From a virus, in the IMG/VR virus record IMGVR_UViG_3300042888_002550, positions 1-64,000 of that record: a stretch of 64,000 nt of DNA; one strand, 5' to 3'. Made by a program: the position numbers and the translations under genes. Under the pieces are notes generated by a model. The model saw only the letters and a list, made by a program, of their open reading frames with translations. It was not told where the DNA came from and searched no databases. Below, piece by piece: positions 17,750 to 26,488 of the stretch (the first letter of the stretch is position 1; each line of letters opens with the position of its first letter).

Positions 17750-20176
17750 TTATGAAAGTTGACCCCCAGAATTAGCTATTGAATTTGCGTCAGATTGTGC
17801 GGTCTGATTCCCAGTGAATGTACCTTTAAGTGAATCACCCAATTTAGCTTTAGGTATTTCCACTTTGTTTATGTCAGTATTACTTAAACTATTTTTTAAA
17901 ATTTTGGTACTATCCGCTTTTTTATCTCCGGAAACTGGTGGACGATCCGCCCAAAAATTAGATCTTGATTCATAAACTTCAGTGTTAGCGAAGAAGTTAA
18001 ATGAAACCGCGTTTTGTAATTTATTAATTGGGCCAGTAAGTGATGAACCACCAATAAATTTAATACCAAGAGTTATTGTAGCTAACATAGGTTGTACCCC
18101 AATACCATCCGGATTTAAATCCCAAGTATCATTATCATATTTAATACCTAAACTATCAATAATTATTTTAGTATTATAAAAATCACCTATTCGTAATATA
18201 CAAACTGGTGGTCTACCAAAAGCTAAATTACCACTATTACTTGAATTTTCCGTTATAGATGGTCCTTGTCGTACACATTGTTGTAAGAATGTTAACCTAC
18301 TATTAAAACCTTCTGGTGATGTTGAATGAAACGCTGGATGAAAATATTGTATTTTTTCAGATAAATATTTAAAAGCTATACTTTGATCAGGGGATAATTC
18401 ACTAAACCACTTATTTTCAACATCACTCCAAAAAGTCGTTGGTTTAGTTTCTGTTTTAGCTTTATTTTTATTTAAGTTATCTAATGTCTTAGTTAAATTA
18501 GCGACCTGATTTATCTGGAAATCTAATCCAACATTTCCAGTGGTTGGTGTATCCATATTAAGTTTTGGTCTTTTTAAACCACCAAATATACCCTTAAGAC
18601 CCTTTCTTTTTTGATCTTCAGTTAAACCATCAACTTTTGAGGGATCAAAAGTTGTATAATCAATTTCACCACTAAAATATTTTTCTAAAATATCATCTTG
18701 AGTCCCTCTAACAAGATTAATAATTGACGGATGATCCACAAGTATTTTAAATGATAATGAACCACCCCTAGTTGTATTGTTATAACTATACACTGGTTCT
18801 GGTCTACCAATAAAATCTTGAGGTTCCCAAGACGCTGAACTATCTTCACTGATACTTAATTCATATGGTGGAAACCACATCATCTTACCTCTTAACCCAG
18901 TAGCTGGGTCACCATTACCTTTTTCCCCTTCGGACATAAAGGCGTCAGGTACATCCGCCCACGCTAAGTTTTCAATAGAAAACATATAATTTTTTAAACT
19001 TTGTTTATCTTTATTGGGGGCTATTCTAACCATCCCATTAGATTTTAAAACAGATTTAGTATCATTATCCGTTATTGGATTAAGACCATTTATTCCAAAC
19101 TTAGTATAACGTTCATTATTTTCTAATAAACCATATACTGGTGAATCTCCATTTTTACCTCTATTAATTAAATTAGATTTAATACTATTGGCCTGGAAAT
19201 TAGAAAGAGTTTTATTTTTTAAAAGTGATTGTCTATATGAATACCCTGGTTGGTACATATTTTGAGATAAATTTTCAAATATAATCTCTTTTTGTCCTTG
19301 TCCAGTATATTTCAATAACTCTTCCATTCTGGCTTCCGTACTAAGATTTACTATAGTATTACCACCGAGTTTATTTAACACGTCTTTAAATTTATTAGTC
19401 GTTTTTTCAACACCTTCTAAAAAATTGGCGAATTTACTATTACCACGTTCTTTAATTCTTCTTTTTTTAGCCACCCATTCATTCCAACCAATCGCTGATC
19501 TAGGTATAGTACTAACCGGAGATGTATATCCTAAATACTCATTAACAAGTTCAGTCCCAGCCTGTAAAAAATTTGTGGGGTTAAACATATTACTAATTGA
19601 AGGGTCTAATTTACTAATTGTTCTATCTGGAATTATTAAACTATTTCCCTTTAATAATGAAAGTGGATCTTTATTATATCTACCGATAGTTGATGAATTA
19701 ATGTTACTAGCGATATTTTCTTTTAATAATCCATCTAAAGCTGTAATACCAATTAAACCAATTGGTGTATCTCTGTAACTACCAATTTTACTATTTAAAA
19801 TTAAAGATTTAACATTAAATATATTTGTAGTTCCAACATAGGGTTCTACTAATTCAGTATATTCAATTTTACCTTCATTACCTAATGGAACAATTGGATT
19901 TGAATTTAAATCAACTAATCGATAACCATCAACAGTAGATTGATATTTATTATTTCTTAATAAATTTAAACTGAATGGAACTTGATCATCGAGAGCCCTC
20001 GGTTCATCAACAACATTTGGATCTAATGTATTAACCGTTGTAAATTTACTCCTATCTGTAAAAACAGATTGTCCAAAACCAATTTGAGAGGCGTCAAATG
20101 TAACACCTAAGTTAAGTTTTAAAATATTCTTCCGAATATCTTTTATTGTTGAACTATCTAAAAAACTTAATGACAT
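17750..20176 (-). CDS. Baseplate/tail structural protein, family not certain
   Basis: An 808-residue virion-type protein located between the tape measure and gp53-like genes. The N-terminus (LDSSTIKDIRKNILKLNLGV) is followed by long Asn/Ser-rich stretches. Residues about 430-520 contain a conserved-looking core (EPQDFIGRPEPVYSYNNTTR, then GGSLSFKILVDHPSI), a pattern seen in tail-tube and baseplate connecting proteins of Bacteroidota phages. The C-terminal third has FLQQCVRQGPSI and ICILRIGDFYNTKIIIDSLG-like strands. By position it could replace T4 gp48/gp54 (tube-baseplate junction), but this is inference. It is preceded by a late-type promoter box in an AT-rich gap. Confidence 0.7.
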   Translation of the reverse strand: MSLSFLDSSTIKDIRKNILKLNLGVTFDASQIGFGQSVFTDRSKFTTVNTLDPNVVDEPRALDDQVPFSLNLLRNNKYQSTVDGYRLVDLNSNPIVPLGNEGKIEYTELVEPYVGTTNIFNVKSLILNSKIGSYRDTPIGLIGITALDGLLKENIASNINSSTIGRYNKDPLSLLKGNSLIIPDRTISKLDPSISNMFNPTNFLQAGTELVNEYLGYTSPVSTIPRSAIGWNEWVAKKRRIKERGNSKFANFLEGVEKTTNKFKDVLNKLGGNTIVNLSTEARMEELLKYTGQGQKEIIFENLSQNMYQPGYSYRQSLLKNKTLSNFQANSIKSNLINRGKNGDSPVYGLLENNERYTKFGINGLNPITDNDTKSVLKSNGMVRIAPNKDKQSLKNYMFSIENLAWADVPDAFMSEGEKGNGDPATGLRGKMMWFPPYELSISEDSSASWEPQDFIGRPEPVYSYNNTTRGGSLSFKILVDHPSIINLVRGTQDDILEKYFSGEIDYTTFDPSKVDGLTEDQKRKGLKGIFGGLKRPKLNMDTPTTGNVGLDFQINQVANLTKTLDNLNKNKAKTETKPTTFWSDVENKWFSELSPDQSIAFKYLSEKIQYFHPAFHSTSPEGFNSRLTFLQQCVRQGPSITENSSNSGNLAFGRPPVCILRIGDFYNTKIIIDSLGIKYDNDTWDLNPDGIGVQPMLATITLGIKFIGGSSLTGPINKLQNAVSFNFFANTEVYESRSNFWADRPPVSGDKKADSTKILKNSLSNTDINKVEIPKAKLGDSLKGTFTGNQTAQSDANSIANSGGQLS

Positions 20177-20192
20177 ATCTTATTATTTAATA

Positions 20193-20200
20193 ATAAATAT
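20193..20200 (-). promoter_or_regulatory. Promoter box ATATTTAT before the 808-residue tail gene
   Basis: Coding strand CTTATATATTTATTATT, 16 bases before the start at 20176. Confidence 0.5.
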
Positions 20201-20212
20201 ATAAGACCTTAA

Positions 20213-20310
20213 AATTTCATATTATATTATATATTACATTTAATATTATATATTTAATTTTAAAGTTTCATTTAATATTATATTTAATATTATATTATAT
20301 AACCCACTTA
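20213..20310. repeat. AT-only short repeats in intergenic gap
   Basis: The gap 20177-20367 contains at least four copies of a TTTAATATTATAT-like unit with small variations, almost free of G and C. No ORF of useful length is present on either strand. It could be slippage-generated sequence, a degraded intergenic spacer or a melting region. The downstream part of the gap (20311-20367) shows nothing recognisable. Confidence 0.5.
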
Positions 20311-20367
20311 CCATATATAAATTCAAAAAACCCTAAGTAAAGTCTATTTGAAAAATAAATTTTTAAA

Positions 20368-22452
20368 TTAAGAGTTAAAAATGTAATTTGGTTTAGTTTT
20401 TTTACCGGTAAAAGCTTCTCCTTTGGTGATATTACTGAAAACTTCACTCATAAAAGTATTTTTTATACTAATTGATAATTTTTCTTTCTCTTCGTCAGAA
20501 ATATTAAAATTTTTACCATCAATCGCCACAGATCCATTTACATTAACATTTATATTGATTGGGGTACTAGAACCTACATTTATGTTAGAAGTCCCATTAG
20601 AGCCCATTTGGGTACTTCTGGAGGCCATTGGTGAAGATATCCCACCATTAGCGAATTTAACTCCACCACCTAATTCATTAATTGAAGATAATAGGGGTTT
20701 AAACATTGATGTGGATTTTTTATTGATTATGGCTTCACCACCTTCAACTTCAAACATGTTACCAGAACCTTTAGTTGTTACCGGAATACCACCTTGTTTA
20801 TGGGAGGGACCATTAAAAAGACCTCCATCACCATATTCAACCATACCACCTTTAGCTTTAATATCTAAAAATTTAGTCACTATTTTTTCCATCGCGGTCA
20901 CTGCGGTTGTAAAAGTAAAACCACCGGTAGCGATTTTTTCGGCAATTATTGAAAGACTTGTGTTTAGAGTAGTGGTTACTGTTTCAAATCCTTTAATACC
21001 TTTATCTATAAGTCCTGTGGCGGCTTCTTTAGATTTAGTATCTTCAAGAATTTTTTTAATTGAACTCATACCTTCTTTTATATCAGTATTGACTTTGGAG
21101 TTATTAGCTAGGGTTGCAACATTTGGTGTTAAAGCTATAATTTGACCACCCAAACGACTTAATTGATCTGTCAAGTTAATTGACGCTGTAACCTGATCTT
21201 TAATTCCTTGTACAGCGTCTTTAGGTTCTTTACTTTCTTTTTCTTTAGTGGATTCTTTTAACGCTTTAACTAATTCACCCATATTTTCTGATGTAATATT
21301 ATTAGCATCAATCATACCTTTTGAATCTATACCACGGTCTTTTTTAAATTGCTCGTCTAATTTATCAACGCCAGTTAATTGAATTTTTCCACCACTACTT
21401 TTACTAAAATCAATAAATCCTTGTAATACATTTAGATCTTCTGTCGGTAAATTTAAATTGTATTTACCACTTAATTCAGTAAGTTTAGCCATTTTTTGAG
21501 CCATATCCTGAAATTGATCTGCAGTCATTTGAGATTTTTCAATAAGACCATCCATTATTTCTTGATTTCCCCCAATAAGTTGAAAAGTCCCATCTACATT
21601 TGTCATTAAAGAAGCTGCTGATTTAGCTAATTTTAAATTATATTCTTTAAGTCCTTCAGCCCCAGAATGACTCATTCGTAATATTTCATTAGCATCACCT
21701 AATTCTTGAGCTATTGTACCACCATACATTTGCATCTGTTGTGCAAATTCAATAGCTTTTTCTGGACTTCTTAAATCTTTCAGTTTTTTTGTGGCTTCTC
21801 CCATATTAACCCCTAACATAACAGAACTTTGTGCCATTGATGCCATTTCTGTTGCACCACCTTTAAAAGTATACCTAGATAAAGCTTTAAAATTGGATGA
21901 AACCGCTTCAGATACTTTCTTAGAATTTAACCCCATTTTTTGGGAACTATCAACCATTTGAGCGACAACTTCATTAGAACTTTCTAGGCTATAACCAACA
22001 CTAATTAAGTCTTTAGCTAAATCACCAGCTGTTGCGTCACCAATTTTTTCACTTAATGCCGCAAAACCTTTAATAGCTTCTGTTGTAACACCAACAAAAG
22101 TCCCACTATTATCTGATAATTTACCAATAGCTTCTGCGGATTTAGCTATACTAGAACCCATTCGTTCTAGTTCACTACCAGCTTCTTGTAAGTTACTTGA
22201 TAATAATCTTGTATATGAATTAGCAGTACTAAAACTTTTTAAAGTACCACCAAAATTTTTAGTGATATTTAAAGTACTCGTATTAACTTTTTCCCAATAA
22301 CTATAATATTTCCCAGCAGCACCTATTAATTTTTTAAGTGTACCTTCCATAGTTGATATAGTACCAGCAACTGCGGTAGCTCCGGCCCCCAAAGTATCTG
22401 TTAATTTACTTAATGCGTCAAACGCTGAACCTCCCGGTGGTGTGGCTGCCAT
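20368..22452 (-). CDS. Tail tape measure protein
   Basis: A 694-residue, largely alpha-helical protein with alternating hydrophobic and polar residues (SSNLQEAGSELERMGSSIAK and similar), which sets tail length. The C-terminal part has a typical tape-measure hydrophobic/glycine stretch (KGGMVEYGDGGLFNGPSHKQ), then ITVNV-like beta repeats near NINVGSSTPININVNVNG. Length compares with T4 gp29 (590). It sits immediately downstream of the overlapping chaperone pair, the standard position in tailed phages. Confidence 0.85.
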   Translation of the reverse strand: MAATPPGGSAFDALSKLTDTLGAGATAVAGTISTMEGTLKKLIGAAGKYYSYWEKVNTSTLNITKNFGGTLKSFSTANSYTRLLSSNLQEAGSELERMGSSIAKSAEAIGKLSDNSGTFVGVTTEAIKGFAALSEKIGDATAGDLAKDLISVGYSLESSNEVVAQMVDSSQKMGLNSKKVSEAVSSNFKALSRYTFKGGATEMASMAQSSVMLGVNMGEATKKLKDLRSPEKAIEFAQQMQMYGGTIAQELGDANEILRMSHSGAEGLKEYNLKLAKSAASLMTNVDGTFQLIGGNQEIMDGLIEKSQMTADQFQDMAQKMAKLTELSGKYNLNLPTEDLNVLQGFIDFSKSSGGKIQLTGVDKLDEQFKKDRGIDSKGMIDANNITSENMGELVKALKESTKEKESKEPKDAVQGIKDQVTASINLTDQLSRLGGQIIALTPNVATLANNSKVNTDIKEGMSSIKKILEDTKSKEAATGLIDKGIKGFETVTTTLNTSLSIIAEKIATGGFTFTTAVTAMEKIVTKFLDIKAKGGMVEYGDGGLFNGPSHKQGGIPVTTKGSGNMFEVEGGEAIINKKSTSMFKPLLSSINELGGGVKFANGGISSPMASRSTQMGSNGTSNINVGSSTPININVNVNGSVAIDGKNFNISDEEKEKLSISIKNTFMSEVFSNITKGEAFTGKKTKPNYIFNS

Positions 22453-22463
22453 ATGTGTTAAAT

Positions 22464-22688
22464 TTATTCGTCTTTATTATGTTCCTCAATCAACTTATCT
22501 AAAAAATATTTTCGTTGATATGTAGGCATTTTATAAATATCTGAATAATTAAAATTACAATGTTTTACCAACATATAAATTTCATCCAATAAATGTTGGT
22601 GATAATTAAGATTAAATCCAGAAAAAATTAGCTCCGATGGGAAGAAAGCTCCTAATGGACTCACCCCCGGGAATCCTAACTTCAACAT
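22464..22688 (-). CDS. Tail assembly chaperone second frame (gp51/T-like)
   Basis: A 74-residue reading frame in the +1/-2 frame relative to the upstream gene and overlapping its 3' end by 77 bases. The C-terminal half (EIYMLVKHCNFNYSDIYKMP, then YQRKYFLDKLIEEH) resembles the tail-assembly chaperone partner seen downstream of gpG-like proteins and T4 gp51. It could be translated from the ATG at 22688 (directly after an in-frame TAA) or as a fusion after a -2 frameshift at 22660-22668, which would give a 305-residue product. The tape measure gene begins 12 bases after it, supporting a chaperone role for the tape measure. Confidence 0.7.
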   Translation of the reverse strand: MLKLGFPGVSPLGAFFPSELIFSGFNLNYHQHLLDEIYMLVKHCNFNYSDIYKMPTYQRKYFLDKLIEEHNKDE

Positions 22689-23379
22689 TTAAATCTAGTC
22701 CAGGTTCAATTTCATTATAATATGTTTTTAAGGATAACGAATCACCCAAAGGTATTTTATGGAACATAGAAGAAATTTTTAACTTATCTCTAATACCATC
22801 AATTTCCATAACCATAGATTCTAATCTGAATTTAGATTTTTCAGAAATACCATCAGTACTAAACTCTGAATGGGCTTCGTCTTTTAAATCAATATCACTT
22901 TCATCTTTACCGGTTAAAAGTCTAAATTTAACTAACTTACCACTCATAGGTAATTTATATTCAAATTCACCATTCTCATCTGGTTTGGCCAATAATTGTT
23001 TTGGTTTTATTAAACTTAAATCAATTTCACCCATTACGGTTCTATCTGAACCGTCAGTTAATGTGATTGGAACTTTATAAATTGGACCAAAACCGGTTGT
23101 ACGTAAAAATAAAATGATGGCCATTCTGTCTCCGGATAATAAATCTAATGGATCTAAACCACCCAAATCTTTAACTTTTCGTTTGATTAAAATGTCAATA
23201 AACTTACCATTCTTCATAATATTTGGAGAGGTAAGAATTGATTCATCTAAAGCGTTAAGATAACTAACTTTAGCTTTTGAGATTTTATTTTTATATAGAA
23301 TACCATTAGATGGTAACTCTATAACATCATAAGATGTTAATTCTTCTTGAAATTGATTTTCTGGTTTTAAATGATCCAT
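22612..23379 (-). CDS. 26: Baseplate hub/tail assembly chaperone, gp26-like (PF12322 type)
   Basis: A 255-residue protein that begins with a conserved assembly-chaperone pattern (IELPSNGILYKNKISKAKVS, then SPNIMKNGKFIDILIKRKV). This resembles T4 baseplate hub assembly protein gp26 (208 residues) and, functionally, the G protein of lambda-like tails. The C-terminus reads VRIPGGESIRSFLPIG and contains the GGGGGTGA slip site discussed below. It lies directly upstream of the overlapping small frame and the tape measure gene. Start at 23379 follows an ATATTTAT box 40 bases away. Confidence 0.7.
   Translation of the reverse strand: MDHLKPENQFQEELTSYDVIELPSNGILYKNKISKAKVSYLNALDESILTSPNIMKNGKFIDILIKRKVKDLGGLDPLDLLSGDRMAIILFLRTTGFGPIYKVPITLTDGSDRTVMGEIDLSLIKPKQLLAKPDENGEFEYKLPMSGKLVKFRLLTGKDESDIDLKDEAHSEFSTDGISEKSKFRLESMVMEIDGIRDKLKISSMFHKIPLGDSLSLKTYYNEIEPGLDLNVEVRIPGGESIRSFLPIGANFFWI
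22660..22668 (-). other. Candidate -2 programmed ribosomal frameshift site
   Basis: In the frame of the gp26-like gene the codons are CCC GGG GGT GAG. A -2 slip after GGT makes the next codon GTG and enters exactly the frame of the downstream 74-residue ORF, which is open from there to its end. The string GGGGGTGA closely resembles GGGGGCGA, known as the -2 slip site of the phage Mu tail chaperone genes. Confidence 0.6.
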
Positions 23380-23418
23380 TTACTAAAAACTTTAATTTTA
23401 TATTATTTATTATGTAGG

Positions 23419-23426
23419 ATAAATAT
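23419..23426 (-). promoter_or_regulatory. Promoter box ATATTTAT before the chaperone pair and tape measure
   Basis: Coding strand GTATATTTATCC, 39 bases upstream of the gp26-like start, in an 84-base gap. Confidence 0.45.
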
Positions 23427-23463
23427 ACTTATTAAAATTTTTTAGTAAATATTAAAAAAACAC

Positions 23464-23808
23464 CTATTTGTAATAATCTTGTTTAGTATCATTACTAAAA
23501 TAAGCCTTTTCAATTGCTCTTGCGAAACCAAGATCTTCAAATTCATCAGATGTGGGAGACCATTGTATCCAAAGTCTATAATCATCCATAGTTTTTGGAG
23601 TCTGTTTAACAGTCGGTTTCTGATCTACCTTACTCGTTCCATCTGGTGATGGGGGTATAGTTGTTTTATCGGTGGAGGGTTTTTTATCCTTATGCTTAGA
23701 AAATTTATCCCCATCATTAGGTGTAGAAGGTTTTTTAGTCTGATGTTTAGAAAATTTATCAGATGTTTCTTTAGACAGAGTATTTGATTGTTCTAATAAT
23801 TTATCCAT
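23464..23808 (-). CDS. Unknown basic repeat-containing protein
   Basis: A 114-residue protein with two copies of a DKFSKHxxKKPST repeat (residues about 16-40) and a proline/lysine-rich linker, then a folded-looking C-terminus (DDYRLWIQWSPTSDEFEDLG). The ATG at 23808 is chosen since it follows the stop of the upstream gene by one base; an upstream in-frame ATG at 23892 would lie inside that gene's coding end. No family is recognised. The layout suggests a small virion or accessory protein co-transcribed with its upstream neighbour. Confidence 0.6.
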   Translation of the reverse strand: MDKLLEQSNTLSKETSDKFSKHQTKKPSTPNDGDKFSKHKDKKPSTDKTTIPPSPDGTSKVDQKPTVKQTPKTMDDYRLWIQWSPTSDEFEDLGFARAIEKAYFSNDTKQDYYK

Positions 23809-23809
23809 A

Positions 23810-25063
23810 TTATTTAAAATTACCATCCTTATATTCAAAAGTTTCTTTTTTACCATCACTAAAAGTAAGTATAAAATTATCTTTTTCACCACTAGGTTTA
23901 CCTATATCTTCTGATTGACCAGCACCACCTTCAGATTGTGGTGTTATAAGCCATTTTTTAAAACCTTCTATTGTATTTTCAAATGTTAACTTACTATTTT
24001 CTATAGCAGTTAAATCTTCCGTAGTTTTATTCCATATAAAATTATTATAAATAACACCATTAATTTTAGCCCCAACTCCTATTTTAACAATAGTTTTAGC
24101 GACATTAATATCTTTTGGGATTAAAGTATTATTATGTTTAATATCTTCATCAGTTATTTGTTGTAGACCTTTACCTTTAATTTCAATACTACTACCAACT
24201 GTGGTTAATAAAGTCTTAATTTTAATATTAGAGGGTGTTTCATAATAAAAAGTTTCACCATTATACTTTAATGGTGAAAATGGTTTCATATCAATTTGTG
24301 CTGGTGGGTTTAAAACAATAACAAAAATTTCACCACTTTTTGTTATTGTTACTTTAATATCTGATTCAGCATTACTATTAGCGTCATCTGAATTTATTGT
24401 TGTTGGTGTACCATCAATCATTATTTCACTACCTTCAGTCCTCAATAACTCAAGTAATTTTTTTTCAATAGGCCATGTTTTAAGGAATGGTTTAGCCACT
24501 GTAACATCTTTAATACTATCTCTAAAAGGGAGTTCAATTAAGATGTCAAGTCCACTACCAAGTAAAGCTGTAACGATAAGGTTACCGGTTGTATTCAAAC
24601 GTTCACGACCAGGTTTAGCTAACCAAGTTTTTACTTTCCCATAGAAATTTTTAATCTCTGGATTTTCCATTAGTTTAGCGTCTTTAGCTATAGCGTCCAT
24701 AGATTTACTTAATCTATCAGTCATTTCTTTATAATCTAAATTAGATTTACCTTTATCAAAAGCATTTTTTATTAATAAAGTTTTTTGTTTTTCTAAAATA
24801 GTTGGTAATTGCCATTTTTTCTTTAAACCTTCAAATGCTTGGTCAAGACCAGTCATAAGTTCTTCTGGTGTAGCACTACCGAAAAATTTTGGTGTGGTAA
24901 ATTTTTTAATTTTTTTATAATTAACACCACTAAATTTACCTTTAGTTTTACCTTTAGTTTTACCTTTAACTTTAGGACCCGTTATTGGTGCTTCTGTTAA
25001 AATATTATTATTTAAATAATTTTCTAATACTTTTAATTGAGATTCTGTAATTTTAATGACCAT
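23810..25063 (-). CDS. Unknown protein, probable virion-internal
   Basis: A 417-residue protein starting KITESQLKVLENYLNNNILTEAP. The first 24 residues look like a short helix ending in an LxE site (L22-T23-E24), comparable to capsid-targeting peptides of T4 internal proteins. Residues about 30-45 are a Lys/Gly/Thr repeat (KGKTKGKTKGK), basic and likely flexible. The rest is mixed alpha/beta with no recognised domain. It is part of a run of unknown genes (23464-26445) between tail core and tail tube genes. An injected or structural role is inferred from the N-terminus and position only. Confidence 0.65.
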   Translation of the reverse strand: MVIKITESQLKVLENYLNNNILTEAPITGPKVKGKTKGKTKGKFSGVNYKKIKKFTTPKFFGSATPEELMTGLDQAFEGLKKKWQLPTILEKQKTLLIKNAFDKGKSNLDYKEMTDRLSKSMDAIAKDAKLMENPEIKNFYGKVKTWLAKPGRERLNTTGNLIVTALLGSGLDILIELPFRDSIKDVTVAKPFLKTWPIEKKLLELLRTEGSEIMIDGTPTTINSDDANSNAESDIKVTITKSGEIFVIVLNPPAQIDMKPFSPLKYNGETFYYETPSNIKIKTLLTTVGSSIEIKGKGLQQITDEDIKHNNTLIPKDINVAKTIVKIGVGAKINGVIYNNFIWNKTTEDLTAIENSKLTFENTIEGFKKWLITPQSEGGAGQSEDIGKPSGEKDNFILTFSDGKKETFEYKDGNFK

Positions 25064-25083
25064 ACTATTATTCTTTATTTTTA

Positions 25084-26064
25084 TTATATATCAAGTGCTT
25101 TATTAATTTCATTTTCTAATTCTTCTTTACTAAGTGTTTTCGGTGTTTGTAAACGTTCAGCGTAAAGTTCAGTTCTATAAATTTTTGGTACTTCATCCTC
25201 ACTTGGATTCCAACCAGTTAGTAATGCGTTTTTTAATTTTATATTATCTTCCGGTGTGTTAGAACTACCAAATTCATCTTTAAGTTCTTCCCAATCATAC
25301 CCCATTTTTTCAGCAACACTTCTAGGTGTATCTGATTGAACTATACCATATAATTTATCATATCCTGATACCATAATTTCACCAGGGATTAGTATACTAG
25401 CACCAGTAGTTGTAACATTACCGGTAATTTTAGTGCCAGCTTTAACTAAATCACCACCTTTCTCAGCGGTTTTTATTATAAATTGTTTTGTTCTACCATC
25501 TAAAGCTGATTTTAGGATTTTATCCTTACTCTTAACAATTAAATTGTTTACTTCTGTTTTAATAAAATCTTTATTTAAAATTAATTGATCAGCAAGTAAT
25601 TTTTCACCTTTAGTTAAGGCTTGTTTTAATTTAATTTTTTCCCCTAAAGTTATTAGAGCTTTTTTAGACCATGTTTTTAAACCAGGTATTTTATTCACTA
25701 TTGGTCCAATTAATGGTAGTGTTGAAAACATAAGATTTAATCCAGCACTATAATTATCACCCTCTTTAGCGTATAACCCCGCATTAACTAAACCAGCGGC
25801 TACAGATATAGCTGTCCCAATTGGTGGGAAAAAAATCGCCACCAATCCCACAACCTCTAAAGCTTCGTGTGTATCTAAATCAAATGTCTCAATAAAATTA
25901 GAAATTTCATCACCCCTTCTTTTACCCTTATAATTAGGATCATCTAATTGAACGACACTAGATGGGGATGTTGGTACAGCTCTTAATGTAGACGGATCAG
26001 AAACCGGTTGAGGTTTATTGATTGTTTGTTCTAAAAATATAGTATGTAATTTCATCTCTTCCAT
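25084..26064 (-). CDS. Unknown protein with hydrophobic hairpin
   Basis: A 326-residue protein with a central hydrophobic region of about 60 residues (EVVGLVAIFFPPIGTAISVA, then a second segment MFSTLPLIGPIVNKIPG), which could form a membrane-inserting hairpin. It is followed by a long lysine-rich helical segment and an acidic C-terminus. The pattern recalls phage ejection proteins or polymorphic toxin pre-domains, but no catalytic motif is seen. The N-terminus LHTIFLEQT is a weak (L/I)xE candidate. It abuts the upstream gene's stop codon, indicating co-transcription with the 126-residue gene. Confidence 0.6.
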   Translation of the reverse strand: MEEMKLHTIFLEQTINKPQPVSDPSTLRAVPTSPSSVVQLDDPNYKGKRRGDEISNFIETFDLDTHEALEVVGLVAIFFPPIGTAISVAAGLVNAGLYAKEGDNYSAGLNLMFSTLPLIGPIVNKIPGLKTWSKKALITLGEKIKLKQALTKGEKLLADQLILNKDFIKTEVNNLIVKSKDKILKSALDGRTKQFIIKTAEKGGDLVKAGTKITGNVTTTGASILIPGEIMVSGYDKLYGIVQSDTPRSVAEKMGYDWEELKDEFGSSNTPEDNIKLKNALLTGWNPSEDEVPKIYRTELYAERLQTPKTLSKEELENEINKALDI

Positions 26065-26445
26065 TTATTTAACGTGGATATAGTAAACATCTCGTACAAT
26101 ACCAGAACCAGATTTTCTATTATTAACATCTTCATCTGGTTCTACAACCAAAACATATTTTTTTTCATTTAAACCAACAATCCAATAATTCCAGTATAAA
26201 TGTTGACCACCACCCCTTGACAGTTCACGAACTTCAGTATTCGCGTTAGCGATTATATTGAAAGTTTTAACTTCAGTTGTTTTTGATACATCCTCATATA
26301 ACTTACCAGTAGTACTATCAAACCATTTATCTTCAAAACCACTTGGTCCACCACTACCTTCTAATAATAGTGATTCATATGGATTTTCAACCCTTTCAAA
26401 AAGTTGAAAAATTCTATTATATTGATCTTCTTTAGTTTTAAACAT
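26065..26445 (-). CDS. Unknown small virion-type protein
   Basis: A 126-residue protein. The N-terminal 29 residues form a helix ending LLLEGSGG, which fits the LxE prohead-protease pattern (L27-L28-E29) followed by a glycine turn. The remainder is mainly beta (YWNYWIVGLNEKKYVLVVEP). No family recognised. It is first in the run of unknown genes 23464-26445 and starts six bases after a promoter box. Confidence 0.6.
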   Translation of the reverse strand: MFKTKEDQYNRIFQLFERVENPYESLLLEGSGGPSGFEDKWFDSTTGKLYEDVSKTTEVKTFNIIANANTEVRELSRGGGQHLYWNYWIVGLNEKKYVLVVEPDEDVNNRKSGSGIVRDVYYIHVK

Positions 26446-26450
26446 TAATT

Positions 26451-26458
26451 ATAAATAT
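26451..26458 (-). promoter_or_regulatory. Promoter box ATATTTAT before the 126-residue gene
   Basis: Coding strand AATATATTTATAATTAATG, five bases before the ATG at 26445. Confidence 0.45.
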
Positions 26459-26488
26459 ATTGAAATTACTAAAAAAAATTAATTTTTA

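Noticed and set aside
20423-21145. 240-codon plus-strand open frame opposite the tape measure gene
   Set aside because: It is antisense to a convincing tape measure protein, the translation is proline/leucine-rich low complexity, and no promoter box or leader is visible; a shadow of the real gene.
22612-22640. -1 frameshift at TTTTTTC near the end of the gp26-like gene
   Set aside because: A -1 slip enters the third frame, which meets a stop after about 18 codons and does not join the chaperone frame; the -2 site at 22660 fits instead.
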